Positions 51,501-60,115 are shown, counted from the stretch's first letter. The stretch: 64,000 nucleotides of DNA from Maribellus sediminis (GCF_011799805.1 NZ_WXUB01000003.1:186001-250000), one strand, 5' to 3'. Notes: generated by a model not told the origin, from the letters alone. Made by a program: numbers and translations.

Positions 51501-52174
51501 TCGGCATCCGCTTCATTTGTAAAGTGAATATCGTTGGTAGCAATCAACTTCACTCCCAAACTTTTTGCAAGCCGCACCAGGTGCCGGTTCACCTCTACCT
51601 GCCGATCGTAAACTTCCTCCCGCTCTCTTGGCGACAGGGCCGGATGACGCATCAGTTCAAGGTAATAATCTTCACCAAACAAATTCTTATACCACAAAAT
51701 AGCGTCCTCGGCTTCCTGCATCCGGTTGGCCATAATCAACTGAGCAATTTCACCTCCCAGGCAAGCCGAAGAAGCAATTAAACCTTCGTGATGTCGTTCA
51801 AGTAAGGTTTTATCGATGCGGGGTTTATAATAAAAACCTTCGGTGTTGGCTACTGAAATCAATTTGATCAGGTTGCGGTAACCGGTTTTGTTTTTGGCCA
51901 GCAGAATAAGGTGATGCCCCGAACGGTCGACTTTATCCGATTTATCGTTAATGGTACGCGAAGCCACATATGTTTCGCAGCCCAAAATAGGTTTGATTTC
52001 ATTTTTGGAGCAGGCTGCATGAAACTCTTTCACACCAAACATGGTTCCGTGATCGGTTAATGCAAGCGCATTCATCCCGTCGCTTTTTGCCTTAGTTACC
52101 AGATCGTTGACACTGGCTGCCCCGTCGAGAATCGAATACTGTGAATGTACGTGTAAATGAATAAAAGGAACCAT
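48524..52174 (-). CDS. dnaE: DNA polymerase III subunit alpha
   Basis: The 1216-residue replicative polymerase begins with a PHP domain ('FIHLHVHSQYSILDGAASVND', 'ALTDHGTMFGVKEFH'). Catalytic aspartates are in 'SLPDVDIDFDDDGRQLVLDYV' near residue 440, and 'GPGRGSAAGAAVSYCCGITN' and 'ALYRPGPMEYIPDYIARKHG' are family blocks. Late in the protein are a helix-hairpin-helix region ('GMGAIKGVGSGAVQNII') and an OB-fold ('FTFGGMVTAAREGQSKNG'). Full length and complete. It lies in a minus-strand block before trxA. The 123-bp gap to the HIT gene holds the terminator of that gene. Confidence 0.97.
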   Translation of the reverse strand: MVPFIHLHVHSQYSILDGAASVNDLVTKAKSDGMNALALTDHGTMFGVKEFHAACSKNEIKPILGCETYVASRTINDKSDKVDRSGHHLILLAKNKTGYRNLIKLISVANTEGFYYKPRIDKTLLERHHEGLIASSACLGGEIAQLIMANRMQEAEDAILWYKNLFGEDYYLELMRHPALSPREREEVYDRQVEVNRHLVRLAKSLGVKLIATNDIHFTNEADADAHDLLICLNTGKDFDDPNRMRYTKQEWFKTQAEMNELFRDIPEALENTKEVAEKIENFELNSAPIMPVFPIPEEIGTEEEFKAKYSADDLKEEFGEAAFERLGGYEKVIRVKLESAYLEHLAIEGAKERYGDPLEDSVLERLVFELNTIKTMGYPGYFLITQDFINWAKENGVLVGPGRGSAAGAAVSYCCGITNIDPIKYDLLFERFLNPDRISLPDVDIDFDDDGRQLVLDYVTNKYGRDKVAHICTFGTMATKSAIRDVARVLKLPLPEADRLAKLVPDAPKMSFPKAFKESPELLKEKSSGIELVSQTIKFAETLEGSVRQTGVHACGILISRDPLSDHIPLMPTKDEEHLLTTQYDGRFVEDIGLLKMDFLGLKTLSIIKETLENIRLSKGIEIDIDKIPFDDEKTFELFSHGETTAIFQFESDGMKKHLRDLKPNRFEDLVAMNALYRPGPMEYIPDYIARKHGRQKVDYDVPMMEEYLSDTYGITVFQEQVMLLSRLLAGFTRGDSDTLRKAMGKKIMAVMNKLKEKFVAGCKANFRFVDECKNAGKKPEDVIEKIWKDWEAFASYAFNKSHSVCYAYIAYQTGYLKAHFPAEFMAANLSRNLSNIADITKLMTECKRMKLNVFGPDVNESFIKFTANKNGDIRFGMGAIKGVGSGAVQNIIDTREKVGAFKTIFDVVENVNLQSVNKKNLEALAMAGAFDNLNGIKRSCFFAGENETDDTNFIEKLIRYGNKIQLEANSAQQSLFGGMDTGSVVQKPIIPNVEEWAKVIMLEKEKNFIGIYLTAHPLDDYKLEITNFCSRDVALKDLNNDIEKYKDRDFTFGGMVTAAREGQSKNGNMYATLTLSDYTDAKELFFFGNDYVNFSKFCKVGLFIMVKGTVKSRFGSNDYYEFKVNSIELLDDVRSSYVKSITINVPIQVLTKKLVEDIQQLSEEHKGKALLKFNVFDPENNMHLEMFSRTTKVFPSDTFLNFFEDQSDMTYRIN

Positions 52175-52261
52175 AAATGTTGTATAAAAAACGTCCCTTA
52201 AAGTTAGGGATTTTAACGCCTGAATCGGGGCGTGTTAATAAATTTTGAAAGATTGAAGGGG

Positions 52262-52293
52262 CAAAAAAAAGCCCTGACGCGATGGTCAGGGCT
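52262..52293 (-). terminator. Rho-independent terminator of the greA-HIT operon
   Basis: GCCCTGAC (52271-52278) and GTCAGGGC (52285-52292) pair across a 6-nt loop. On the minus strand the stem runs into eight T (the A tract 52263-52270). Confidence 0.9.
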
Positions 52294-52297
52294 GATA

Positions 52298-52690
52298 CTA
52301 AATATTTTCAGCGATGAGCTTTGCCAGTTCCTCCATTTCCTCAGGCGGAAATTTGGTTTTGTCGGTAAAGTTCAACAAATCCTGTTCGCTTTGCATGGGC
52401 ACCAAATGGATGTGCGCATGTGGAACTTCGAGCCCCAGAACCATTACTCCAACTTTTAGGCAGGGAACAGCTTTTTCGAGTCCCTTGGCTACTTTTTTGG
52501 CAAACATTTGTAATCCGGCATACGTTTCGTCATCCAGATCGAAAAGATAATCCACTTCCTTTTTAGGAATTACCAAAGTGTGTCCTTTGGCCGTTGGAAA
52601 GATATCGAGAAAAGCAAAAAAGTTCTCGTCTTCCGCTACCTTATACGAAGGGATTTCGCCATTGATTATTTTGGTAAAAATGCTTGCCAT
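52298..52690 (-). CDS. HIT family nucleotide-binding protein
   Basis: The 130-residue protein has the HIT motif 'PHAHIHLVPM' (HxHxHxx) at about residues 95-105, preceded by 'FAFLDIFPTAKGHTLVIPKKE' and the opening 'SIFTKIINGEIPSYKVAED'. This is the HINT/PKCI-like branch, which hydrolyses adenosine phosphoramidates or similar nucleotides. It starts four bases after the greA stop, so the two genes form one operon with a shared terminator. Confidence 0.93.
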   Translation of the reverse strand: MASIFTKIINGEIPSYKVAEDENFFAFLDIFPTAKGHTLVIPKKEVDYLFDLDDETYAGLQMFAKKVAKGLEKAVPCLKVGVMVLGLEVPHAHIHLVPMQSEQDLLNFTDKTKFPPEEMEELAKLIAENI

Positions 52691-52694
52691 TCTT

Positions 52695-53168
52695 TTACAG
52701 TGAAATGTCTACAATTTCGAATGGAATAATACCCGAAGGTACCTGAATTTCTACCATATCGCCAACTTTTTTCCCCATCAGGCCTTTGGCAATAGGTGTT
52801 TGAACCGAAAGCTTTCCTTCTTTCAGGTTTGCTTCACTTTCCGGAACCAATGTATACTTCATTGTTGCTCCGTTCTTTTGGTTTTTGATTGTAACCTTAT
52901 TCAGGATCTGAACTTTAGAAGTATCAATTTTCGATTCGTCCAAAATACGTGCGCTGGCCACTTTGCCTTTTAACATGGCAATTTTAGCCTCCAGCATGCC
53001 CTGAGCATCTTTTGCTGCATCGTACTCTGCGTTTTCAGAAATATCGCCTTTCTCGATAGCTTCACCAATCTGCTTCGAAATTTTAGGGCGTTCTACATTC
53101 ATTAAATGCTCTAATTCCTTTTTGAGCTTATTTAATCCGTCTTGCGTTAAATATGTTACTTCGGACAT
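52695..53168 (-). CDS. greA: Transcription elongation factor GreA
   Basis: The 157-residue protein is a two-domain cleavage factor. The N-terminal coiled coil covers about residues 8-75 ('GLNKLKKELEHLMNVERPK', 'EAIEKGDISENAEYDAAKDA') and places the acidic tip residues (D and E in 'SENAEYDAA') into the RNA polymerase channel. The C-terminal FKBP-like domain has 'TMKYTLVPESEANLKEGKLS' and 'PIAKGLMGKKVGDMVEIQVP'. A strong Shine-Dalgarno AAAAGGAGG sits 6 bp before the ATG, which is unusual in Bacteroidota. A promoter and a terminator-like hairpin lie in its leader. Confidence 0.96.
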   Translation of the reverse strand: MSEVTYLTQDGLNKLKKELEHLMNVERPKISKQIGEAIEKGDISENAEYDAAKDAQGMLEAKIAMLKGKVASARILDESKIDTSKVQILNKVTIKNQKNGATMKYTLVPESEANLKEGKLSVQTPIAKGLMGKKVGDMVEIQVPSGIIPFEIVDISL

Positions 53169-53205
53169 TTCGTATCCTCCTTTTAATTACTCTCTTGTTA
53201 TACTA

Positions 53206-53284
53206 TAAAAAAACAGAAAGAATCCCGGATATCCCGGGACTCTTCCTACTGCAAAAGTAAATATTTTATTTAAATCTCTGTCAA
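53206..53284 (-). promoter_or_regulatory. greA promoter and terminator-like leader hairpin
   Basis: On the minus strand TTGACA (53284-53279) and TACTTTTG (53259-53252) form a promoter; the transcript should start near 53245. It is followed at once by a hairpin TCCCGG/CCGGGA (53239-53223) and a T-rich stretch with seven consecutive T (53213-53207), an attenuator-like arrangement about 40 bp before the greA start. Confidence 0.55.
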
Positions 53285-53325
53285 TCCCGCGGAATAAATC
53301 TTAATAATGAATGATTTATAGCCGC

Positions 53326-53742
53326 TTACGTGTATTTCCTGTTTAGAATTTCACTATAAATTACCGCTTTCCTGAGCGAAAATTCCTCACCTTCAATTTT
53401 CAATTTTCGGGCTCGTGGTTCGAGTGCTTTTCGCAGCTCCTCTTCAATGTCGGACCGGCCTTCATTGTCCGCAGCAAACTCGTACTGCCTTGGTTTTTCA
53501 ACCACAGGAGGCTGCTTCTGCTCCTCAATAATCTCATCCTCTTCTTCGTAATAAGCCTGAGGCTGAAACTGAGTCGCTCTGTTCTCTTCATTCATGATCA
53601 GGTCCCAAAAATCCATAGGTTGTTGCTTCGGTGCCTCACCGGGAGTACCATTGACCTGGGCAGCTTTTTTCTTATTTCGCTGTCCGATAATACCAATAGC
53701 AGCAACAACAATGGTTAATATAATGACGATCAGATCATCCAT
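53326..53742 (-). CDS. Small single-pass membrane protein of unknown function
   Basis: The protein has about 138 residues from ATG 53742. An N-terminal membrane helix ('LIVIILTIVVAAIGIIGQ') is followed by a basic patch and then a long polar, proline- and glutamate-rich region ('EEEDEIIEEQKQPPVVEK'), probably disordered. The C-terminal 45 residues look folded and helical ('DIEEELRKALEPRARKLK', 'EFSLRKAVIYSEILNRKY'). The closing 'LRKAVIYSEILNRKY' is recurrent in Bacteroidota proteins of this size, but I cannot name a family. It is divergent from the Rieske-like lipoprotein and precedes greA by about 160 bp. Confidence 0.78.
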   Translation of the reverse strand: MDDLIVIILTIVVAAIGIIGQRNKKKAAQVNGTPGEAPKQQPMDFWDLIMNEENRATQFQPQAYYEEEDEIIEEQKQPPVVEKPRQYEFAADNEGRSDIEEELRKALEPRARKLKIEGEEFSLRKAVIYSEILNRKYT

Positions 53743-53769
53743 AAAAAACAAGTTAAAGCAATAAAATGC

Positions 53770-53777
53770 TAATTTTG
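53770..53777 (+). promoter_or_regulatory. Bacteroidota -7 promoter element of the Rieske-like gene
   Basis: TAATTTTG is an exact TAnnTTTG match 23 bp before ATG 53800. Confidence 0.5.
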
Positions 53778-53799
53778 CGTTTCAGTAAAAATAATAAAA

Positions 53800-54225
53800 A
53801 TGAAGGAGTTGGTCTTGAAAAGTGGAAAGTATTTATTGATTTTTACACTATTTGTGCTGATGAACGCATCGTGCAACGACATTGAATCGCAAATCCCCGA
53901 TGTTTACGTAAACCTGCCTATTAATCTTTCGATATACAATGAACTGACTGTTCCGGGCAATTCCTTGTATTTTCAGGGCTTTGGTTTTGGTGGCATTATT
54001 GTGTACTGCGAAACCGAAGGCTCATATTATGCCTTCGATGCAGCCTGCACCAACGAAATTAGCAGTTCCTGCAAAGTAGAACCCGATGGTCTTCTTGGAA
54101 TCTGTTCATGTTGTCAGTCGCAGTATATATTTATTGGCGGCTATCCTTCAGACGGTCCGGCCTCAGCGCCCTTAAAACAATACAACACCTCGCTGTACGG
54201 AAATACACTCAGGATATACAATTAA
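53800..54225 (+). CDS. Lipoprotein with a Rieske-like but ligand-poor fold
   Basis: The 141-residue protein has a lipoprotein signal with lipobox near 'LMNASCND' (Cys about 25). The mature part follows the Rieske pattern: a beta segment 'GGIIVYCETEGSYYAFDAACTNE', then 'CKVEPDGLLGICSCCQSQYIF', then 'GGYPSDGPASAPLKQYNTSL'. True Rieske proteins use C-x-H and C-x2-H to bind a 2Fe-2S cluster. Here the positions read 'CTN' and 'CCQSQ', so both histidines are missing and the cluster is unlikely. The role is unknown, perhaps structural. It is single and convergent with ahcY. Confidence 0.72.
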   Translation: MKELVLKSGKYLLIFTLFVLMNASCNDIESQIPDVYVNLPINLSIYNELTVPGNSLYFQGFGFGGIIVYCETEGSYYAFDAACTNEISSSCKVEPDGLLGICSCCQSQYIFIGGYPSDGPASAPLKQYNTSLYGNTLRIYN

Positions 54226-54252
54226 AACGGGCCCCAAAACTGAGACCCGTTT
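54225..54252. terminator. Weak bidirectional terminator between the Rieske-like gene and ahcY
   Basis: AAACGGG (54225-54231) and CCCGTTT (54246-54252) pair over a 14-nt loop between two convergent stop codons. T tracts are short on both sides. Confidence 0.5.
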
Positions 54253-54274
54253 CCAAATATATCCTTGTAAGATT

Positions 54275-55711
54275 CTAATACCTGTAATGATCAGGTTTGA
54301 ACGGTCCTTCTTTCGGAACTCCGATGTAGGCAGCCTGTTCATCAGTGAGTTTGGTAAGTTTGACTCCCAACTGATCTAAATGCAAACGGGCAACTTCCTC
54401 ATCCAGATGTTTTGGCAAAGTGTAAACACCAACTTCATAGTCTTTTTGCCACAATTCGATTTGTGCCAGTGTTTGATTACTGAATGAGTTACTCATCACA
54501 AACGACGGATGTCCGGTTGCACAGCCAAGGTTCACCAAACGGCCTTCGGCCAGCAGGAAAATGCTATGACCGTCTTCGTATGTATATTTATCAACCTGAG
54601 GCTTGATATTCGTCTTTGTAATTCCCGGCCACTTTTCGAGGCGTGATACCTGAATTTCATTATCGAAGTGTCCGATATTACAAACAATGGCCTGGTCTTT
54701 CATGGCAGCCAGGTGCTCTCCGGTAATTACGTCTTTATTTCCTGTTGTAGTAACAAAAATATTTCCTTCAGCCAGGGCATCTTCCATGGTTTTCACTTCG
54801 AAACCTTCCATGGCAGCCTGCAGTGCACAAATCGGGTCTATCTCGGTAACAATTACACGGGCTCCATAGCTGCGCATCGAGTGCGAACATCCTTTACCAA
54901 CATCGCCATATCCGGCAACAACAACCACTTTACCAGCAATCATCACGTCGGTGGCACGTTTAATTCCATCAGCCAGTGATTCACGACAACCGTATAAATT
55001 ATCAAATTTCGATTTTGTTACCGAATCATTAACATTGATAGCCGGTACCAGCAATTCACCTTTGTCGAACATGTGATACAAACGATGAACGCCGGTAGTG
55101 GTTTCTTCCGAAACACCTTTCCACTCTGCAACAGTACGGTGCCATTTTTGATTGTCTTCAGCAAGTGTTTGCTTTAACAGACTTAATATTTCACCTTCTT
55201 CAATGCTTTCCGGTTCAACATCCAAAACACTGGCATCTTTTTCAGCAGCATAACCTTTATGTATCAACAACGTAGCATCGCCACCATCATCAACAATTAA
55301 CTGCGGCCCTTTTCCATCGGGGAAACTCAAGGCTTCGCGGGTACACCACCAGTATTCTTCGAGTGTTTCACCTTTCCATGCAAAAACAGGTACACCTGCT
55401 GCTGCTATTGCGGCCGCTGCATGGTCCTGCGTTGAGAAAATATTACAACTGCACCAGCGTACATCAGCACCTAATTCAACAAGTGTTTCAATTAATACCG
55501 CAGTTTGAATGGTCATATGAAGGCTTCCCATTACGCGGACACCATCGAGCGGTTTTTGTGGTCCGAATTTTTTACGCACCGACATCAAGCCGGGCATTTC
55601 TTTTTCGGCAATCTCAATTTCTTTTCTTCCGAAATCTGCAAGAGAGATATCGGCAACTTTATAAGCAAGTGTTTCGTTTACTGCAACTGTCATTTCCAAT
55701 TGTTTATGCAT
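54275..55711 (-). CDS. ahcY: Adenosylhomocysteinase
   Basis: The 478-residue enzyme splits S-adenosylhomocysteine into adenosine and homocysteine, relieving inhibition of methyltransferases. The NAD-binding motif '[20 protein letters not shown]' is near 270. Substrate-domain blocks are '[21 protein letters not shown]', '[20 protein letters not shown]' and '[20 protein letters not shown]', and the C-terminus ends in the usual 'FKPDHYRY', with Lys and Tyr reaching the NAD of a neighbouring subunit. ATG at 55711 is used; Met7 is an alternative start. No SAH riboswitch is seen in the short 63-bp gap from recQ. Confidence 0.96.
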   Translation of the reverse strand: MHKQLEMTVAVNETLAYKVADISLADFGRKEIEIAEKEMPGLMSVRKKFGPQKPLDGVRVMGSLHMTIQTAVLIETLVELGADVRWCSCNIFSTQDHAAAAIAAAGVPVFAWKGETLEEYWWCTREALSFPDGKGPQLIVDDGGDATLLIHKGYAAEKDASVLDVEPESIEEGEILSLLKQTLAEDNQKWHRTVAEWKGVSEETTTGVHRLYHMFDKGELLVPAINVNDSVTKSKFDNLYGCRESLADGIKRATDVMIAGKVVVVAGYGDVGKGCSHSMRSYGARVIVTEIDPICALQAAMEGFEVKTMEDALAEGNIFVTTTGNKDVITGEHLAAMKDQAIVCNIGHFDNEIQVSRLEKWPGITKTNIKPQVDKYTYEDGHSIFLLAEGRLVNLGCATGHPSFVMSNSFSNQTLAQIELWQKDYEVGVYTLPKHLDEEVARLHLDQLGVKLTKLTDEQAAYIGVPKEGPFKPDHYRY

Positions 55712-55774
55712 GAATAAATTCGCTGCAAAAATAACAATTTCTACAACAAAAAGGTTGGGATAAATTTTGAAGGG

Positions 55775-57961
55775 CTAATTCCCCATGTCGGAAAAGAATT
55801 TTATACGCATCAAACGGATGTCGTCTTCCGAGTATTCGTCCTCGCCCAATTCGTTTAAAGCATCTTGTACTGAATCGGTTTTAGCTTCCCTGAAATAGTC
55901 AAAAATCTCATCCTGGTGATCTTCATCAAGCACATCATTGATGTAGTAATCAATATTAAGTTTTGTGCCAGAGTTTACGATTGCTTCCACTTCACCGATC
56001 ACATCGCTAACTTCCAGACCTTTCGAGTCGGCAATATCATCGAAAGACAATTTTCGGTCGATGCTTTGAATGATGAAAACCTTCATTTTCGATTTATTGG
56101 CAACGGTTCGCACCACCAGATCTTCCGGTCGTTCGATATCATTTTCCTCGACATAGGTTTTTATAAGCGCGACAAACTCACGACCGTAGCGGCGTGCTTT
56201 CCCCTGCCCAACTCCCTGAATATTCTGCAATTCTTCTATCGTTACCGGATACTGAATCGACATGTCAGCCAGGGATGGATCCTGGAAAATTACGAAGGGC
56301 GGAAGATCGTGCTTCTTAGCAATCTTTTTCCGAAGGTCCTTCAGCATGGCAAACAACTGCGGATCGCCGCTGGCACCTCCTGATGGCGCTCCTCCTCCGG
56401 CTGTGTCTTCTCCTTCCTCTTCGTACTCGTGGTTTTTAACGAGCATAAAACTTTGTGGATTGGCTAAAAAATCGTGGCCCTTCTCGGTCACTTTCAGCAA
56501 ACCGTAGTTTTCTATATCCTTATTAATAATACCTGCAACCATCGACTGACGGAAAACTGCATTCCAGAATCGTTCGTCGTGGTCTTTACCGGTTCCAAAC
56601 GATTCCAGGGTATAATGTTTGAACGATTTTATTGCAGCGGTTTTATTACCAATCAGAATATTTGCAATGTGGTCGCCTTTATATTTTTCGTTGACCTCGA
56701 GAATTGCTTTCAAGGCAGTAACGATTTCATCTTTTGCCTCGATCTGCTCTTTTGGATTCAGGCAGTTGTCACAGTTTCCGCAGTTATCGGGCTCATACTT
56801 CTCGCCAAAATAATGCAACAGAATTACTCTTCGGCAGATCGCAGATTCCGCATAAGAAACGGTATCGAGCAAAAGCTGCTTTCCAATTTCCTGTTCTGCC
56901 ACTGGCTTCCCGTGCATAAATTTCTCCAGTTTCTGAATGTCTTTATAACTGTAGAAAGTGATGCATTTGCCTTCGCCACCATCACGGCCAGCCCTGCCAG
57001 TTTCCTGGTAATACCCTTCCAGGCTTTTCGGAATATCAAAGTGAATAACAAAACGAACGTCAGGTTTATCGATCCCCATTCCAAAAGCTATGGTAGCAAC
57101 GATCACATCTACCTCTTCCATCAAAAATTTATCCTGATTTCCCGACCGCGTCGCGGCATCCATCCCGGCGTGATAAGGCAGGGCTTTAATTCCATTTACC
57201 TGCAAGGTTTCAGCCAGCTCTTCTACTTTTTTGCGGCTTAAACAATATATAATGCCCGATTTCCCTTCGTTCTGTTTTATAAATTTGATGATCTGATTTG
57301 CCGTTTTTACTTTGGGCCGCACTTCGTAATAAAGGTTCTCGCGGTTAAACGATGCTTTAAATACCTGGGCTCCCAGAATTCCAAGGTTCTTTTGAATATC
57401 GTGCTGAACTTTTGCAGTGGCCGTTGCAGTAAGCGCAACAATCGGCGACTGACCTATTTCTTCAACAATTGGTTTAATACGGCGGTATTCCGGCCTGAAA
57501 TCGTGACCCCATTCCGAAATACAGTGGGCTTCATCGATGGCGTAAAACGAGATCTTGATCTGCTTCAGAAAATCGATATTTTCTTCTTTTGTCAATGACT
57601 CCGGAGCCACGTACAATAACTTGGTTTTTCCGGCCAGGACATCTTCTTTCACCTGGGTTATTGCAGCTTTCGACAGCGAAGAATTTAAGAAATGTGCCAC
57701 GCTGTCTTCAGCGTGGGTGCCCCTGATCGAATCCACCTGATTTTTCATCAAAGCAATCAAAGGCGATATAACAATTGCAGTACCCTCCAGTATCAGGGCC
57801 GGAAGTTGATAAATTAACGATTTCCCTCCTCCGGTGGGCATTAAAACAAAAGTGTCCTTTCCTTCCAGTACACTTTTAACCGCTTCTTCCTGCTGACCCT
57901 TAAAACGATCGAAGCCAAAGAAATGCTGCAATCGCTCTGTTAATACAATGTTCTTCTCCAT
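55775..57961 (-). CDS. recQ: ATP-dependent DNA helicase RecQ
   Basis: The 728-residue helicase has Walker A 'MPTGGGKSLIYQLPAL' near 41-56, the DEAH box 'YAIDEAHCISEWGHDFRPEY' near 140, 'FNRENLYYEVRP', and the helicase C domain with 'GIIYCLSRKKVEELAETLQ' and 'FHFDIPKSLEGYYQETGRAGRDG'-type spacing. Zinc-binding cysteines ('CRRVILLHYFGE', 'CGNCDNCLNP') and an HRDC domain near 530-600 follow, then a C-terminal helical extension. It unwinds DNA in recombination repair and fork rescue. It is the first gene of the minus-strand block and is about 65 bp from ahcY. Confidence 0.96.
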   Translation of the reverse strand: MEKNIVLTERLQHFFGFDRFKGQQEEAVKSVLEGKDTFVLMPTGGGKSLIYQLPALILEGTAIVISPLIALMKNQVDSIRGTHAEDSVAHFLNSSLSKAAITQVKEDVLAGKTKLLYVAPESLTKEENIDFLKQIKISFYAIDEAHCISEWGHDFRPEYRRIKPIVEEIGQSPIVALTATATAKVQHDIQKNLGILGAQVFKASFNRENLYYEVRPKVKTANQIIKFIKQNEGKSGIIYCLSRKKVEELAETLQVNGIKALPYHAGMDAATRSGNQDKFLMEEVDVIVATIAFGMGIDKPDVRFVIHFDIPKSLEGYYQETGRAGRDGGEGKCITFYSYKDIQKLEKFMHGKPVAEQEIGKQLLLDTVSYAESAICRRVILLHYFGEKYEPDNCGNCDNCLNPKEQIEAKDEIVTALKAILEVNEKYKGDHIANILIGNKTAAIKSFKHYTLESFGTGKDHDERFWNAVFRQSMVAGIINKDIENYGLLKVTEKGHDFLANPQSFMLVKNHEYEEEGEDTAGGGAPSGGASGDPQLFAMLKDLRKKIAKKHDLPPFVIFQDPSLADMSIQYPVTIEELQNIQGVGQGKARRYGREFVALIKTYVEENDIERPEDLVVRTVANKSKMKVFIIQSIDRKLSFDDIADSKGLEVSDVIGEVEAIVNSGTKLNIDYYINDVLDEDHQDEIFDYFREAKTDSVQDALNELGEDEYSEDDIRLMRIKFFSDMGN

Positions 57962-58184
57962 AACCTACTCTCTCACAATATACTATTGTATGTCTTCTGA
58001 ATTTCTAAATTATCAAAAGTAAACTAAACCACAATACTTTTTAATATTTTTTAGTTGAAATCAATAAAAATCATAACGCAAATTATGGCATTAATATTCC
58101 TAACAGCCTTATTCCACTCATTCTTTAAATAAACCTGACATAATCCATTTCAATGTCAGAAATTCAAAATGCCAAAATTTCGTT

Positions 58185-58192
58185 TACTTTTG
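58185..58192 (+). promoter_or_regulatory. Bacteroidota -7 promoter element of tatC
   Basis: TACTTTTG is an exact TAnnTTTG match 28 bp before ATG 58221. Confidence 0.55.
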
Positions 58193-58220
58193 TGATGATT
58201 TCTGAAAAGCCAATTAAGGG

Positions 58221-59069
58221 ATGAGCGAAGAACAAAGTACAAAAAGAAGAGGCAGACAAAAAAACGAAGCCGAAATGTCGTTTCTGGAACACCTTGAAGA
58301 GTTAAGGTGGCACATCGTTCGGTCGGCAGCAGCCATTATGGTTTTCGCCGTGGTTGCTTTTGTAATGAAGGAGTTTGTTTTTGACACCATTATATTACGT
58401 CCGCGCTTACCGGAGTTCTGGACTAACCGAATGTTTTCCAAACTGGGTGATATGATTGGCTCCGAAGCCGTGAAAATTAATCAGGTTCCGCTAAAAATGC
58501 AGAGCATTAAAATTGCCGGTCAGTTTTCCACTCATATTATGGTGTCGATTATTGCCGGACTTATTTTGGCATCGCCGGTTGTATTTTACGAATTCTGGCG
58601 CTTTATTCGCCCGGCTTTGTACGAAAACGAAAAGAAACATGCCGGAGGAGCTGTATTTTTTACATCCATCCTGTTTTTGATGGGTGTACTTTTTGGATAC
58701 TTCCTGATCGTTCCTTTATCCATTCATTTTTTGGGAACGTACCAGGTGAGCAGCCAGGTAGAGAATACCATTAATTTGCGTTCGTATATTGGTTCGGTAA
58801 CTTCCATTTCGCTGGCAGCAGGTGTCGTTTTTCTGATCCCGATATTTTCATACTTTTTAAGCAAGGTTGGAATACTTACTCCGCAGTTTATGAAAACGTA
58901 TCGCCGGCATGCTTATGTACTCATGTTATTGTTGTCGGCCATTATTACTCCACCCGATATTTTTAGCCAGATCATGGTATGTTTCCCGCTGGTATTTTTG
59001 TACGAGATCGGTATTTTTATTTCGCGTCGTGTAGTTAAAAAACGTGAAATAGAAATGGATGCCATGTAA
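58221..59069 (+). CDS. tatC: Sec-independent protein translocase TatC
   Basis: The 282-residue protein has six membrane helices and the TatC N-terminal signature 'AEMSFLEHLEELRWHIVRSA' at about residues 15-35, with the conserved 'FLEHLEELR' that binds the twin-arginine signal. 'VVFYEFWRFIRPALYENEKK' and 'GYFLIVPLSIHFL' are further conserved loops, and 'ITPPDIFSQIMVCFPL' closes it. The N-terminus is a little longer and basic. No tatA is adjacent. lptB follows 32 bp later on the same strand. Confidence 0.95.
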   Translation: MSEEQSTKRRGRQKNEAEMSFLEHLEELRWHIVRSAAAIMVFAVVAFVMKEFVFDTIILRPRLPEFWTNRMFSKLGDMIGSEAVKINQVPLKMQSIKIAGQFSTHIMVSIIAGLILASPVVFYEFWRFIRPALYENEKKHAGGAVFFTSILFLMGVLFGYFLIVPLSIHFLGTYQVSSQVENTINLRSYIGSVTSISLAAGVVFLIPIFSYFLSKVGILTPQFMKTYRRHAYVLMLLLSAIITPPDIFSQIMVCFPLVFLYEIGIFISRRVVKKREIEMDAM

Positions 59070-59101
59070 GTGAACAGAAAAAATACGTTATTTGAACTGA
59101 A

Positions 59102-59824
59102 ATGATTCTTCGAGCAGAAAATATTGTAAAGAAATACCGCAAGCGTACCGTTGTTAAAGGAGTTAGTTTTGAAGTGGAACAAGGCGAAATCGTTGGTCTG
59201 CTCGGACCAAATGGTGCCGGAAAAACCACTTCATTCTATATGATCGTTGGTTTGATCCAGCCATTTTCGGGAAAAATATATCTCGATGATGAAGAAATAA
59301 CCAAACTTCCGGTATACAAACGTGCGAAAAAAGGCATTGGTTATCTGGCACAGGAAGCTTCGGTTTTTCGTAAGCTTAGCATCGAAGACAATATAAAAGC
59401 CGTACTCGAACTTACCAACTACTCAAAAGAGTACCAGCGTGAAAAACTGGAAACGCTTATCGATGAGTTCGGCTTGCAACACATTCGTAAAAGTAAAGGC
59501 ATTCAGTTGTCGGGAGGAGAACGTCGACGTACGGAGATCGCCCGCGCCCTGGCCATCGATCCCAAATTTATTTTGCTCGACGAGCCCTTTGCAGGTGTCG
59601 ACCCGATTGCAGTTGAAGACATCCAGGAGATTGTAATGAAGCTGAAAGAAAAAAATATCGGGGTATTGATCACTGACCATAACGTACACGAAACCTTAAC
59701 AATCACCGACCGTTCGTACCTGCTTTTCGAAGGAAAAATATTAAAAGCCGGTACCGCAGAAGAACTGGCTGCAGACGAAGACGTTCGGCGCGTTTACCTC
59801 GGCCAGAACTTCGAATTGCGATAA
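59102..59824 (+). CDS. lptB: LPS export ABC transporter ATP-binding protein LptB
   Basis: The 240-residue ATPase powers lipopolysaccharide extraction from the inner membrane together with LptF/G. Walker A is '[20 protein letters not shown]' near 37-47, the Q-loop region is '[20 protein letters not shown]', the signature is '[16 protein letters not shown]', Walker B is '[19 protein letters not shown]' and the switch His is in '[10 protein letters not shown]'. '[10 protein letters not shown]' at the C-terminus is a typical LptB ending. It follows tatC in the same orientation. LptF/G partners are not in the window. Confidence 0.94.
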   Translation: MILRAENIVKKYRKRTVVKGVSFEVEQGEIVGLLGPNGAGKTTSFYMIVGLIQPFSGKIYLDDEEITKLPVYKRAKKGIGYLAQEASVFRKLSIEDNIKAVLELTNYSKEYQREKLETLIDEFGLQHIRKSKGIQLSGGERRRTEIARALAIDPKFILLDEPFAGVDPIAVEDIQEIVMKLKEKNIGVLITDHNVHETLTITDRSYLLFEGKILKAGTAEELAADEDVRRVYLGQNFELR

Positions 59825-59949
59825 ATGCTATTTTTTTTCATTTTTTTATTTGCAGTTTCAAAAATCTTGCTTTTCTTTGCAGCGCTAAAATCAAAAACGG
59901 CATTTTTAAACGAAAAAATGTCAAATTTAGCTGAAATATTTCTCGAAAA

Positions 59950-59980
59950 TTTGGTGGATAACAAAAATGAAGTATTTTTG
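59950..59980 (+). promoter_or_regulatory. Consensus Bacteroidota promoter for tRNA-Glu and rpsT
   Basis: TTTG (59950-59953) is 19 bp before TATTTTTG (59973-59980), a perfect fit to the TTTG-N19-TAnnTTTG promoter. The transcript start is predicted near 59987, about 25 nt before the tRNA. Confidence 0.85.
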
Positions 59981-60011
59981 CAGTCCCAAAATTAAGGGAA
60001 CAAAACAGGAT

Positions 60012-60083
60012 GGCCCGTTCGTCTAGGGGTTAGGACGCAAGATTTTCATTCTTGTAGCAGGGGTTCGAATCCCCTACGGGCTA
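60012..60083 (+). tRNA. trnE: tRNA-Glu (anticodon TTC)
   Basis: This is a 72-nt cloverleaf. The acceptor stem GGCCCGT pairs with ACGGGCT (60076-60082, G-T at the first pair), with discriminator A at 60083. The anticodon stem CAAGA/TCTTG (60038-60042 and 60050-60054) encloses loop TTTTCAT with TTC at 60045-60047. The T arm is AGGGGTTCGAATCCCCT. CCA is not encoded. It lies just upstream of rpsT and shares its promoter. Confidence 0.97.
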
Positions 60084-60115
60084 CTAATTTTTTTAAAGAA
60101 GAAGGAAGTAGAAAA

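Noticed and set aside
55712-55774. An S-adenosylhomocysteine riboswitch before ahcY.
   Set aside because: The gap to recQ is only 63 bp and shows no conserved aptamer core.
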